64,000 bases of DNA from Fibrisoma montanum (lineage in GTDB: Bacteria > Bacteroidota > Bacteroidia > Cytophagales > Spirosomataceae), in contig NZ_QXED01000005.1 in the NCBI RefSeq assembly GCF_003583365.1, forward strand, positions 496,001 through 560,000, in the 5' to 3' direction. The notes under the pieces are model-generated. The model ran no database searches. It was not told the DNA's origin and saw nothing but the letters and a program-made list of their open reading frames with translations. Both the position numbers and the translations under genes were made by a program. Positions 17,323 to 25,866 of this stretch are shown here, in pieces (within the stretch, counting starts at the first letter, position 1; the number at the start of each line of letters is the position of its first letter).

Positions 17323-18366
17323 TTATTTCAGAATGTCAGCCAATAGCTTGTTTAGTGCTTCTTCTCTATTTCTCCTAGCTCCTAGGTCAGATGATGCCCT
17401 CAAGTTCAAAGCATACTGCGTGACTTCTTGCGAAACATGAGCGGTGTCTCCTGCTTGTTTCTCTATAGTTACAAATTCGTCTACTGCGTGAGCAAAACTC
17501 ATTAAAACTTCTCTTGCTTTTTCCCTTTCTTGCGTCCCTAAGGGTAACAAATGCTTTTTGTTGGCGAAAACCAAAAAGAGAGAATAAAAATCTGTTTTTT
17601 TTGCCCAGCGTGTATCGCCAAAATCTGGGATAATATTAACAAGTTCTCTCAAAACCAAATCGAAAGTTTCTTTGATTTTATTTCTTTCTGCAAATTCTGT
17701 CTCATAAAGTGCATAATATTTATCGAGAGCAATTTTCTTATTCTGCAAGCCATGCAGGATAGCAATTGCTAATTCGCTTACAAATTCAACATCAAGCATT
17801 CTTTTAATGTCGTTTGAGGAAAACACATCCAGCTTTTGCCAAATTCCGAGGTCTGCCAACTCATTCATTGTTTCAATAAATGGTCCCCAGTATGTTGCTT
17901 GTCTAAGTTCTTGAGGGTTTAAGGCGACGTTATTGATATTTAAGCGACGAAAAATTTCTCTCAGTTCACTGTCACCAATAGCAGGTAGCAAACGAACTAG
18001 AAATCGGTAGCTGTATATCTTCTTTTTCTGCTCAACAGTAAGGTCATCAAAAGTCAAGTTAGCAAATGCTGGACTATCCTTTGGGTCTAAGGCGAATTGA
18101 TTGGTTAAAAATTCTAGGCAAGCTGTAATTCTTTGTTGCCCGTCAACGACAATAGATTTTTTGATTCCATTTTCATCAACTAATTCTTGCATGTAAATTT
18201 CTGGAATTGGGAAGTCGTTTAATATAGTGTCTATTAGATAGCTTTTTTGTTTCAGTGTCCATACTGGGTTTCTCTGAAAGGGAGGTTTCATATCTAACTC
18301 GCCATTCTCAAAAGCATTTTTGAACTCTGCAACGTTTTTATGAGTGGTTTGAATGAAACTTGACAT
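17323..18366 (-). CDS. DUF262 domain protein (GmrSD/ParB-like N-terminal domain)
   Basis: 347 residues. The N-terminal DUF262 domain is clear: PPFQRNPVWTLKQKSYLIDTIL followed by the IVVDGQQRITACLEFL motif, whose DGQQR is the conserved ParB/sulfiredoxin-like nucleotide site, and FRRLNINNVALNPQELRQATY. The C-terminal half is helical and shows no HNH/DUF1524 motif, so this is a DUF262-only protein rather than a full GmrSD nuclease. DUF262 proteins are frequent in antiphage islands. The start lies 1 base after the stop of the nucleotidyltransferase-like gene, so the two are almost certainly co-translated and probably act together. Confidence 0.85.
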   Translation of the reverse strand: MSSFIQTTHKNVAEFKNAFENGELDMKPPFQRNPVWTLKQKSYLIDTILNDFPIPEIYMQELVDENGIKKSIVVDGQQRITACLEFLTNQFALDPKDSPAFANLTFDDLTVEQKKKIYSYRFLVRLLPAIGDSELREIFRRLNINNVALNPQELRQATYWGPFIETMNELADLGIWQKLDVFSSNDIKRMLDVEFVSELAIAILHGLQNKKIALDKYYALYETEFAERNKIKETFDLVLRELVNIIPDFGDTRWAKKTDFYSLFLVFANKKHLLPLGTQEREKAREVLMSFAHAVDEFVTIEKQAGDTAHVSQEVTQYALNLRASSDLGARRNREEALNKLLADILK

Positions 18367-18367
18367 T

Positions 18368-18949
18368 TTACGGTTTTAAAAGTGTGTCTTTCAATTTTTT
18401 TATACTTCCAGTTTGATAGCTCCTAAGAGCTTCAAAATCTTTGTAAATTCTAAAGTTAATCTCCCTATCTTTAGTTGGCTCAATAGTCCTCATGTTATCA
18501 ATTGCATCAACCCATTTTTTGCCGAAAGGAAGTAATTGCACAATTTTATCAGTAGCTATTGTACCCCAGTAAATCAACCTCTGCCTGTGATCATCAATAG
18601 CATTCTTTTCTTTTGGTTTTAATCGAAATAAATCAGTGCCAATATTCCGCAAATAATGCCATGAAATATTGAAATAATGAGTTGAAATAATTGCTACGTC
18701 TACATCTGAACTCTCATCAAAAGGCTTAAAATTCTTTTCTGGATTTAAACTAAACCCAACTGCAGAACTGCCAGTAAAAACGATAGATTTACTGTCTACA
18801 CCAATTAAGAGTGATAATCTCTCTTTCCAATCAATATAGAGTTCTATGTCACCATTAAAAATGAACGGAACTCTTTCGACAACCCATTTAGAAGTAATGT
18901 AGTTTGGAGGCTCATTTTCTATATCTGTAAGCAGTTGTTCTTTAACCAT
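18368..18949 (-). CDS. nucleotidyltransferase-like protein paired with DUF262
   Basis: 193 residues. The Pol-beta-type nucleotidyltransferase signature is visible: a GSSAVGFSL turn at about residue 60, then about 20 residues later SDVDVAIIS, giving the metal-binding DxD. The spacing is longer than in minimal MNT proteins. The C-terminal part, with a RIYKDFEALRSYQTGSIKKLK helix, is similar in style to other toxin- or defence-associated nucleotidyltransferases. A role in modifying RNA, protein or making a nucleotide signal is possible. It precedes the DUF262 gene with a 1-base gap. AT-rich; no signal peptide. Confidence 0.7.
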   Translation of the reverse strand: MVKEQLLTDIENEPPNYITSKWVVERVPFIFNGDIELYIDWKERLSLLIGVDSKSIVFTGSSAVGFSLNPEKNFKPFDESSDVDVAIISTHYFNISWHYLRNIGTDLFRLKPKEKNAIDDHRQRLIYWGTIATDKIVQLLPFGKKWVDAIDNMRTIEPTKDREINFRIYKDFEALRSYQTGSIKKLKDTLLKP

Positions 18950-18989
18950 AATGGTGAAAATACTTGGATTGCTAAAAAAGGTAACATCT

Positions 18990-19214
18990 TGCCAACATTA
19001 AAGGTGGCGGTACATTTTCAGTATGGGAGCCAATATTGAAGCATTGGCGAAGACAGGGAATTGATAGCTCGTCTTTCGGTGCAGATGCCGACTAGTATAA
19101 ATTGTTAATTCTGAAGGTGATTGAAAAACGTCTAGCTGATGAATACTACGGATTAGCGAATAAAATGACGATTGATTTTTCGCCAGCCTTGCTTTTGCCA
19201 ATGCACTGTTAGCA
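18990..19214 (-). repeat. imperfect palindromic spacer between FRG and nucleotidyltransferase genes
   Basis: In gene orientation it starts TGCTAAC (19214-19208) and ends GTTGGCA (18996-18990), which are mutually complementary apart from one base. Further in, GCATTGGC blocks occur in both orientations near the two ends. The 274-base interval carries no supported gene. At 225 bases the element is longer than most attC sites, so it may be a different palindrome class or two fused elements. Confidence 0.3.
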
Positions 19215-19223
19215 GTAGCCTTG

Positions 19224-19943
19224 TTAACCAGTTTGAGGAATCTCGCTTTGATATTTCCAATTAAGGTGAAGGCATAAACCCTCAACATCAGGATAGATTG
19301 TACGATAATTGACTCCAAGGTTTGAGAGCATCTTTAAAATATTTTTCTTGCTTTCGGCTGGTATCTCGATTTCCACAATTTTAAATCTTTCTTCTTTCCG
19401 AGCTTCTAGCTCAATAAAACGGTTTCGGCTTCTAGAAAACTTATGTGCAGTGAACCACCCAGATTGGGCTAATATCCTCTCGTTATTCAAAGTGGGTCTT
19501 AAAATTCTTGTTTTGGTATTTGAGAAAGGAGACTCAGCTTGGGTTAAATCAACTAGCATTTCTTCGTTTGCTGATAATTCATAAACGTATGAGTCTCTGT
19601 CTAGAACATACTCATTTGAACAAGCAAACCATAAAGCGACCAACGGATTACTTGCCCAATCTAAAAGCCTTGTCTTGAGTCTAAAATGTTGAGCCAATAC
19701 CAACCATTGCCAATCAGAGGCCGGCGGCTTCGCCACAAGTAATGGGGAACGCCTTTTTAAATCTTCAAGCATTCTGATTTCAATTTTTGTGGTGTCAAAG
19801 TGAGGATTAACTCTCGCAATTGATGGAAGCAAGGGTTGACTATAACTTTGTCCACGGAATAAATGTATCTGATAGTTATCGTTCCGATTTTGCTCAACTT
19901 CACTCAAATAATCTAGGAAGGTATTTATTCGTTTTTTTATCAT
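19224..19943 (-). CDS. FRG domain protein
   Basis: 239 residues. The FRG signature is present at both expected places: LFRGQSYSQPLLPSIARVNP at about residues 28-47, and later LAQHFRLKTRLLDWASNPLVALWFAC. FRG (named for its conserved FxRG motif) domains are widespread in phages, mobile elements and defence islands; the biochemical activity is not firmly established. No other domain is fused. It is the first gene of the AT-rich same-strand series and lies 274 bases upstream of the nucleotidyltransferase/DUF262 pair. Whether the three genes form one system is inference. Confidence 0.88.
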   Translation of the reverse strand: MIKKRINTFLDYLSEVEQNRNDNYQIHLFRGQSYSQPLLPSIARVNPHFDTTKIEIRMLEDLKRRSPLLVAKPPASDWQWLVLAQHFRLKTRLLDWASNPLVALWFACSNEYVLDRDSYVYELSANEEMLVDLTQAESPFSNTKTRILRPTLNNERILAQSGWFTAHKFSRSRNRFIELEARKEERFKIVEIEIPAESKKNILKMLSNLGVNYRTIYPDVEGLCLHLNWKYQSEIPQTG

Positions 19944-20346
19944 GAGAGTTTTTAATCAAGTATACTGCCAACTCATAAATATACGCACTTTTTGTGCATC
20001 AAGGTAAATGTGCTCAAAAACTGATACCGAGCGAGTAGTTTCTGGTATGAAATCAGCTTAAATAATTGGATATCAGGTAATTATATTGATTTAAGCGAGT
20101 GGTTTAAATTCAAATAATGCAAAATGCGTGTAACAATTAAAGCCTGTCGAGTGGGCTTTTGATGTTTTTGAGACCTGGTTATTCACACGTGTGCAACGGA
20201 GCGTACCTATTTAAGGTCATTGTGACCAAGTAGTTCCTGTTATGAACCTTATGTCTGAACCAGTATCAAAAAGGGGCTGATTCATCGGACTGGTTGGTAA
20301 ACAGTATCTTATTCCGTGTGGCCCCGGTCAGATCCCGAACGACAGA
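19944..20346. other. 403-base AT-rich intergenic region
   Basis: No gene is supported. It contains a small palindrome gcactttttgtgc at 19985-19997 upstream of the FRG gene, two similar 18-mers (AGTAGTT-x-CTG-x-TATGAA) at 20034-20051 and 20229-20246, and a hairpin AAAGCC...GGGCTTT near 20139-20159. It probably holds the FRG promoter and marks the edge of the AT-rich block. Confidence 0.5.
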
Positions 20347-21033
20347 TTACGGTTCAACGTACTGCTTTTCCTTCTTCCGTTGTTCACTTCGGCGGATGAT
20401 CGCTACGCAATAAACGAGCAGCAACGGCAAGGTCAGAACGGCGGAGACAACTGTTAAAGCGACCAGAACGGCATACGCCCCGTCGTGTGGGGTTGCGTTT
20501 CGCAGCCCGCCCATGATGTCGAACACGGCCCGTTGCAGATTCAGTACGGTCAGCGTACTGATGATCAGGCAGATGGGCATCAGCGTTATGGTGATAATGT
20601 AGTTCACGCCAAGCCAGGTAAACACCCTCAGAAAGTAGAACAGTAACCCCAGCCGCCAGGCAGCCACGATGGCCAGAAACCAGACATTGATCCTGTTGGC
20701 AGTAGCCAGTGGGGTAAACTGCTCGACCGGTATGGCGTAGAAAATGGCCGGAAAGGAGGTAAGGCTGATGAAGGTCAACACCGTGCCGTAGTGCCAGTTG
20801 TCTACCCGTAACGGCTTTACAATAAGCCAGATGAAAAGCGATAACAAAAAAATGTAAATGACGGAGCCTAGGCCGGTGTGTTGTAATAAACTGGCGCCTG
20901 CGTCGTCCCAATACCGGCCAATCCCGACAAGCCAGGTGCCGATCAGGCCGGCTATAAAATGCTTTCTGGTGAGGTTGAGCAATTCATCTCTCGTTATCCG
21001 AAAGGTTAGTAACCTGAGAACGGTTTCAAGCAT
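20347..21033 (-). CDS. polytopic membrane protein (YIP1-like)
   Basis: 228 residues with six hydrophobic segments, a polar N-terminal helix (TFRITRDELLNLTRKHF) and a basic C-terminus (RRSEQRKKEKQ). The arrangement resembles YIP1-family membrane proteins. Its start overlaps the end of the radical SAM gene by 8 bases (21026-21033), so the two form an operon. The function is not evident; it could supply a membrane component for the product or substrate of the radical SAM enzyme. Confidence 0.65.
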   Translation of the reverse strand: MLETVLRLLTFRITRDELLNLTRKHFIAGLIGTWLVGIGRYWDDAGASLLQHTGLGSVIYIFLLSLFIWLIVKPLRVDNWHYGTVLTFISLTSFPAIFYAIPVEQFTPLATANRINVWFLAIVAAWRLGLLFYFLRVFTWLGVNYIITITLMPICLIISTLTVLNLQRAVFDIMGGLRNATPHDGAYAVLVALTVVSAVLTLPLLLVYCVAIIRRSEQRKKEKQYVEP

Positions 21034-22375
21034 GGGTTGAGGTTATTTTATTCGTCAGGGTTTGTTTGAATGTTCGTTTGCGTTCCGCTACCGTCTTCCT
21101 GGCGTACACACTGCCCATGAGCTCCTGAAAAGAACTCTCTAATTCGTCGACCGTAAAATTGGCGGGCGTGAAGGTCACGTCGAATAAGGTACACTTGTCC
21201 CAATACGTATCGGCCAGAAGTCTGTTTTGCTGTTTCAGCTGCCGGTACAGGGCGGTGCCGGGAAACGGTGTCAGTACGGTTAGCTGAACTTCGGACAGAT
21301 GACTGGCTTTGATAAACTGCTCCGTATGCGAAAACGTCTCCTTCGTGTCCGTGTCAAAACCCAGGATAAAGCAGCCGTTTACCGAAATGCCATAGGATTG
21401 AATCTTCTCGATTGATTTCAGGTACGTATCAAACTGCCGCAACTTCCAGTTATTTCGGTCAACTCCCGTCAAACTCATGGCCTGCGCAGTTTCCAGACCG
21501 ATCAGTACCTGAGCGCAGTTGGATGCCGCCAGCAATTCGAGGAGTTCATCATCCTGAGCAATGGAAATATCGGTTTCCGTAAACCATTTCATTCGATACG
21601 ACGCAAACAAACGTAGCAGCTCCTTTGACCAGTTTTTATCGACGAAGGTGTTATCGTCCGCCAGTTCGATAAACGGCCGTTGCCAGACCTCGAAAATGGC
21701 GGCCAACTCGCGGTCGATCTGCGCTATGGGTTTCTTTTTGTAACTGCTGATGGTTCGGGATGCCGCACAAAACACGCAGTCCAGCGGGCAGCCCCGCGTG
21801 GTCTGTAAGGTCAGCCGGTTGTACTTGTCAATGTCCAGTAAGTCATACCGGGGCACTTTATGGCAGTCGACGCGATAGGCGTACTGCTTGTTGGTCAATG
21901 AGCTGTAGACCGGTTTTAGCCGGTTGTGCTGAAAGTCGGTTAGTAGTTCAGGCCAGATCAGTTCACCTTCACCCTGGATAACGCTGTCGGCATGAGGCAT
22001 GGCTTCGTCGGGTAAGGCCGACACGTGAAGGCCACCCATCACGACCGTAATGCCCATCTGCCTGAACCGATCGGCCAGCGCATAGGTCTCGTTGATGCGG
22101 GCGGTCAGGGACGAGAACGCAATCAGGTCAGGTGCCTCGTTCAGAATATCGTCAATACTGGCTTCGGTGATGGCATCCAGTTCTTTGTACAAAATCGCCC
22201 AGTTGTCGGGCGAGTGAGCCGCAATGGTGAGCAACCCTAAACTGGGAAGGCTCGCGATGACCTTACTTCTATCAACAAAGCCCGGCAGGGTCAGGCCAAG
22301 TTGCAGGAGTTTCTGATTGTACACCCGAACCCCACTCATTGAAACAAGTACGGCCTTAAAGTCTTTTTTCAGCAT
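21026..22375 (-). CDS. B12-binding domain radical SAM protein
   Basis: 449 residues from the ATG at 22375; 12 further in-frame codons upstream are less likely. The N-terminal half is a cobalamin-binding Rossmann-like domain (SLGLLTIAAHSP, DLIAFSSLT, MGGLHVSALPDEAM). The radical SAM core has the [4Fe-4S] motif CPLDCVFC after TLQTTRG, then the ELADDNTF and LIGLETAQAMSL strands and GCFILGFDTDT. This is the class that includes methyltransferases and hopanoid/tetrapyrrole enzymes; the reaction cannot be assigned. It is followed by the overlapping YIP1-like membrane gene. A 237-base AT-rich stretch upstream (22376-22612) holds its promoter and no other gene. Confidence 0.92.
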   Translation of the reverse strand: MLKKDFKAVLVSMSGVRVYNQKLLQLGLTLPGFVDRSKVIASLPSLGLLTIAAHSPDNWAILYKELDAITEASIDDILNEAPDLIAFSSLTARINETYALADRFRQMGITVVMGGLHVSALPDEAMPHADSVIQGEGELIWPELLTDFQHNRLKPVYSSLTNKQYAYRVDCHKVPRYDLLDIDKYNRLTLQTTRGCPLDCVFCAASRTISSYKKKPIAQIDRELAAIFEVWQRPFIELADDNTFVDKNWSKELLRLFASYRMKWFTETDISIAQDDELLELLAASNCAQVLIGLETAQAMSLTGVDRNNWKLRQFDTYLKSIEKIQSYGISVNGCFILGFDTDTKETFSHTEQFIKASHLSEVQLTVLTPFPGTALYRQLKQQNRLLADTYWDKCTLFDVTFTPANFTVDELESSFQELMGSVYARKTVAERKRTFKQTLTNKITSTHA

Positions 22376-22612
22376 TATTGTGCAGTGTCGATCCGGTATA
22401 CATTGACACATGTTTTTAACATACTACTAAAGTAGCTTACACCAACAATAATTACCCGAACCGGGTGTAAAAAAGAAGTACAAAACGGTGGCATAAAAGC
22501 CCGGGTTAGTTTATGACTTGCCAGCTAACAACGAAGTAGGAGTCTGGATTACTGCCAGGCAGGCGAGTAGTGTTGCCGGGGAGTTCACTGGTTTTAGTAT
22601 ACTTGCGGTACT

Positions 22613-23164
22613 ATGAGCCGCAATCCGCCCAAACGCAAAGTTGTCGTTACGCTCGATACGTATCTGAGCATCCTGGCCGTCGTATCAAGTTTCTGCGCCA
22701 TTGGAATTACGTTTTATCAGGCCTATTTGCAGCGAACGCAGCAATACGCATCCGTCATTCCAATTCTGGAAAGCTACAATACCTCCCAATTGCCGGATGG
22801 TGGTAAAGGCTATGCCATTATCATTGCCAACAACGGGCTGGGTCCCGCTTTCATCGAGGACGTTTCTTTTGAATACAAAGAAAAACTCTACACTTCTGTC
22901 GGCGAAATGGAGAGAGCCATATTAAACCCGGCCAACCTGAAAGACAGCACCAGTATGACCAGTGATTTGTGGAAAGGGCGCGTAATTCCTCAGGGCGAAC
23001 GGTTTGCGTTAATTCAAACATTCGATAAGCGTGTGGAGCAGTTCATCCGGAACAATTTAGAGAATGTCCAGATAAAGATCATCTACAGATCAGTGTACGG
23101 AGAAAAATGGAAACACCAGTTTCCGCCTAACGGAATAGGTGATCGAAATACAAAAGTTGAGTAG
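22613..23164 (+). CDS. hypothetical single-pass membrane protein
   Basis: Not recognised. 183 residues: a short basic N-terminus (MSRNPPKRK), one membrane helix at about 16-36, then an extracytoplasmic or cytoplasmic domain with beta-sheet character (GYAIIIANNGLGPAFIEDVSFEYKE; NVQIKIIYRSVYGEKW). The domain looks like a small immunoglobulin-like or carbohydrate-binding fold, but that is only impression. It stands alone between the radical SAM operon and argG; codon use is like that of the core genes. Confidence 0.6.
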   Translation: MSRNPPKRKVVVTLDTYLSILAVVSSFCAIGITFYQAYLQRTQQYASVIPILESYNTSQLPDGGKGYAIIIANNGLGPAFIEDVSFEYKEKLYTSVGEMERAILNPANLKDSTSMTSDLWKGRVIPQGERFALIQTFDKRVEQFIRNNLENVQIKIIYRSVYGEKWKHQFPPNGIGDRNTKVE

Positions 23165-23331
23165 TGTAACGTCACGTGGTTCATTGATGGCGGGGCTGGT
23201 ACAGCCAATCGGACAAAGCCAAACCGACAGAACCTTAAATTCAATCACGCATAATCCCGGTGAATGACCGATATTTGCCTCGCTAAAACTATACTGACGG
23301 CGGGCTGTTGGGGTCCGGCGTCCCACGTCTG

Positions 23332-24543
23332 ATGTCTCAAAAAGTAGTTCTTGCCTTCAGCGGAGGTCTGGATACCTCCTTCTGCGTCAAATACCTGTCC
23401 GAAGATAAGGGCATGGAAGTGCACTCGGTGCTGGTCGATACGGGTGGTTTTTCAGACGAAGAACTGAAAGCCATTGAGGACCGGGCCTACTCGCTCGGGG
23501 TCAAATCCCACGCTACCATTGCCAAAACCGACGATTACTACCAGCAATGCCTGAAGTATCTGGTGTATGGGAACGTCTTGAAAAACAACACCTACCCGCT
23601 CTGCGTCAGTGCCGAGCGGATCTTCCAGGCACTGGCCGCGGCCGAATACGCCCGGAAAATCGGTGCCAGTGCCATTGCGCACGGCAGCACCGGCGCGGGC
23701 AACGACCAGGTTCGCTTCGACATGGCGTTCCGGATTATCATTCCCGAGGCCGAAATCATTACGCCCATCCGCGACCTGCGGTTGTCGCGCGAAGCCGAAA
23801 TCGAATACCTCAAAAGCAAGGGCGTCGATCAGGAGTGGCACAAAGCGGCCTACTCGATCAACAAAGGGCTGTGGGGTACGTCGGTGGGCGGCAGGGAAAC
23901 GCTGACGTCCGACCAGTTTCTGCCCGAATCGGCCTGGCCGACGCAGGTCACCAAAACCGAGCCGGAAACCATTACGCTGACCTTCGACCAGGGCGAACTG
24001 AAAGGCATTGCTGGCTCAACCGTTGGTGAGCAGTCGTTCGAAAACCCGGTTGATGCCATCCGGAAACTAACCGAGATCGCCGGACCGTTCGGCGTTGGCC
24101 GCGACATCCACGTGGGCGATACCATTATCGGTATTAAAGGTCGCGTGGGCTTCGAAGCCCCGGCCCCGCTGATTATCCTGAAAGCCCATCATACGCTCGA
24201 AAAACACGTCTTGACCAAGTGGCAGCTGTACTGGAAGGATCAACTGGCCAACTGGTACGGCACGATGCTCCACGAAGGGCAGTTCATCGATCCCGTGATG
24301 CGGAACATCGAAACCTTCCTGACCGACACCCAGACGCACGTATCGGGTAAGGTACACGTCCTGCTGGCGCCGTACCGCTTCCAGGTGCTCGGCATTGAGT
24401 CGCCGTATGATCTGATGTCGTCGGCCTTCGGTAGCTACGGGGAGATGAACAACGCCTGGACCGGCGACGACGTGCGGGGCTTCTCGAAGGTGATGTCGAA
24501 CCAGGTGATGATCTACGAAAAAATTGCTGAACATAACCGTTGA
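23332..24543 (+). CDS. argG: argininosuccinate synthase
   Basis: 403 residues from the ATG at 23332; an in-frame TTG at 23308 is rejected because the family begins with this MSxKVVLAFSGGLDTS stretch. The PP-loop for ATP binding is AFSGGLDTS (residues 8-16). The AHGSTGAGNDQVRFD motif binds citrulline/aspartate, and the GGRETL segment follows. It joins citrulline and aspartate using ATP in arginine synthesis. argC follows two genes downstream. The 3' end overlaps the glycosyltransferase start by 20 bases. Bacteroidota usually use N-succinylornithine intermediates, and the argC family member below is consistent with that. Confidence 0.96.
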   Translation: MSQKVVLAFSGGLDTSFCVKYLSEDKGMEVHSVLVDTGGFSDEELKAIEDRAYSLGVKSHATIAKTDDYYQQCLKYLVYGNVLKNNTYPLCVSAERIFQALAAAEYARKIGASAIAHGSTGAGNDQVRFDMAFRIIIPEAEIITPIRDLRLSREAEIEYLKSKGVDQEWHKAAYSINKGLWGTSVGGRETLTSDQFLPESAWPTQVTKTEPETITLTFDQGELKGIAGSTVGEQSFENPVDAIRKLTEIAGPFGVGRDIHVGDTIIGIKGRVGFEAPAPLIILKAHHTLEKHVLTKWQLYWKDQLANWYGTMLHEGQFIDPVMRNIETFLTDTQTHVSGKVHVLLAPYRFQVLGIESPYDLMSSAFGSYGEMNNAWTGDDVRGFSKVMSNQVMIYEKIAEHNR

Positions 24544-25783
24544 TGCCAGCCTGCTTGGGCTGGGGGTGTACCACCGGCAGGCGCGAACGGGTGTCGGGCG
24601 GGTGAACGAACAACTGGTGCACGGGCTTTGGCAGGCACCGGACGTTCGGCTGTCGCTGGCGGCACCCACCCACCTGGCCGAAACGATGCGGTACGCCCGC
24701 CAGACTTTCGGCACCGGTGGGCCGACGTTCATCAATAGAGTAGGGGAGCAGCGCTGGGCCGGGCTGGAGAATACGCTGCTGTCGCCGTTTAGGCCGGAAA
24801 GCCTGCCCTCGAAAGTGATTCGGGAGGGGTTTTTCCGAACAAAGAAAGCACTCGGCACTCATGAAGCCCGTTTCAGCGTAGGACAGATACCGCGAGGTAG
24901 TGTGTATCACTCGCCCTTCTACGCGATTCCGGTCCCGATCGGGCAGGATACCGGCATTCAGACGGTGCAGACCATACATGACCTGATTCCGGTGTTTCAT
25001 CCCGAGTGGTTTCCCGACGGTGACGACAGCGTGAAGCGAATGATTGGAACCCTGCCCGCCGATGCCTGCGTTGTGACCGTATCGGAAGCGACGAAGCAGG
25101 ATTTTTGCAACTATACCCGCTTTGATCCGGCGCGGGTTATACCGATCCGGCTGGCGGCTTCGAAAGACCTGTTCCACCCGGTCACAGACGACGCCCGGAA
25201 GCGGGTGGTTCGCGAGCGGCTGGGTGTAGGGGAGGAGCCGTATCTGCTGAGTCTGGCGACGCTCGAACCCCGGAAAAACATCGATCACCTGATTCGGTGC
25301 TTCGTGCAACTGGTCGAGAGCCGGGCGTTACCGAACGAGGTAAAGCTGGTGCTGGTGGGGACTAAAGGCTGGAAGTTCGACAAGATTCTGGCGGAACTGG
25401 CCCGCAACGAATCGATACGTTCGCGGCTGGTATTCACGGGTTTCGTGCCGGACGAGGACCTGGCTCCGTTGTATGCCGGGGCGCTGGCGTTTGTGTATCC
25501 GTCGTTGTACGAGGGGTTCGGTCTGCCGCCGTTGGAAGCCATGCAGTGCGGTCTGCCGGTCATTACGTCCAACGTGTCGTCCTTGCCCGAAGTCGTCGGC
25601 GACGCAGCCATTCAGGTGGCTCCGACCGATGCCGATGCGCTTTGTCAGGCCATGCTGACGGTAACCCAGTCAGCCGCGTTACGTGCCGAACTGGCTGCCA
25701 AAGCCGTTCAGCGGGCCGCGTTGTTTTCCTGGGAGAAGTTTGTGCAGGAGCACATTACTTTATATCAAACATTAACTAATTAA
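24524..25783 (+). CDS. glycosyltransferase, GT4-like
   Basis: 419 residues of GT-B fold. The C-terminal donor domain carries [47 protein letters not shown] and the [19 protein letters not shown]-x7-E motif that binds the nucleotide sugar. The N-terminal acceptor domain begins [24 protein letters not shown]. The start is TTG at 24524: in-frame stops occur at 24506 and 24509 and no ATG follows before the conserved strand. This puts the start 20 bases inside argG, indicating translational coupling. A cell-surface glycan role is likely but its presence within the arg operon is unexplained. Confidence 0.88.
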   Translation: MLNITVDASLLGLGVYHRQARTGVGRVNEQLVHGLWQAPDVRLSLAAPTHLAETMRYARQTFGTGGPTFINRVGEQRWAGLENTLLSPFRPESLPSKVIREGFFRTKKALGTHEARFSVGQIPRGSVYHSPFYAIPVPIGQDTGIQTVQTIHDLIPVFHPEWFPDGDDSVKRMIGTLPADACVVTVSEATKQDFCNYTRFDPARVIPIRLAASKDLFHPVTDDARKRVVRERLGVGEEPYLLSLATLEPRKNIDHLIRCFVQLVESRALPNEVKLVLVGTKGWKFDKILAELARNESIRSRLVFTGFVPDEDLAPLYAGALAFVYPSLYEGFGLPPLEAMQCGLPVITSNVSSLPEVVGDAAIQVAPTDADALCQAMLTVTQSAALRAELAAKAVQRAALFSWEKFVQEHITLYQTLTN

Positions 25784-25860
25784 CCGCAAAGGGCGCAATG
25801 GAAGCGCCAAGTTCGCAGTTTTGTTTTGCGCCCTTTGCGTATTCTTAGCGCCTTTGCGGT
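25784..25860. repeat. CGCAAAGGGCGC-type dispersed inverted repeat
   Basis: The left arm 25784-25798 (CCGCAAAGGGCGCAA) can pair with TTGCGCCCTTTGCG at 25826-25839 or, less perfectly, with GCGCCTTTGCGGT at 25848-25860. It fills almost all of the gap between the glycosyltransferase stop and argC. Repeats of this composition are common in Cytophagales intergenic DNA. Two alternative partners mean two mutually exclusive hairpins just in front of the argC start codon. Confidence 0.75.
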
Positions 25861-25866
25861 AAAAAA

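Noticed and set aside
18998-19318. 106-residue minus-strand ORF overlapping the end of the FRG gene
   Set aside because: It overlaps FRG by about 95 bases in another frame, lies over the palindromic spacer and shows no domain or compositional sign of a protein.
20139-20160. Hairpin AAAGCC...GGGCTTTT in the 19944-20346 gap as a terminator
   Set aside because: The stem is only 6-7 bp and lies nearly 190 bases after the nearest stop on the minus strand; kept only as a note.
24067-25309. Long minus-strand ORFs opposite argG and the glycosyltransferase
   Set aside because: They span the junction of two well-supported genes and show shadow-like composition.
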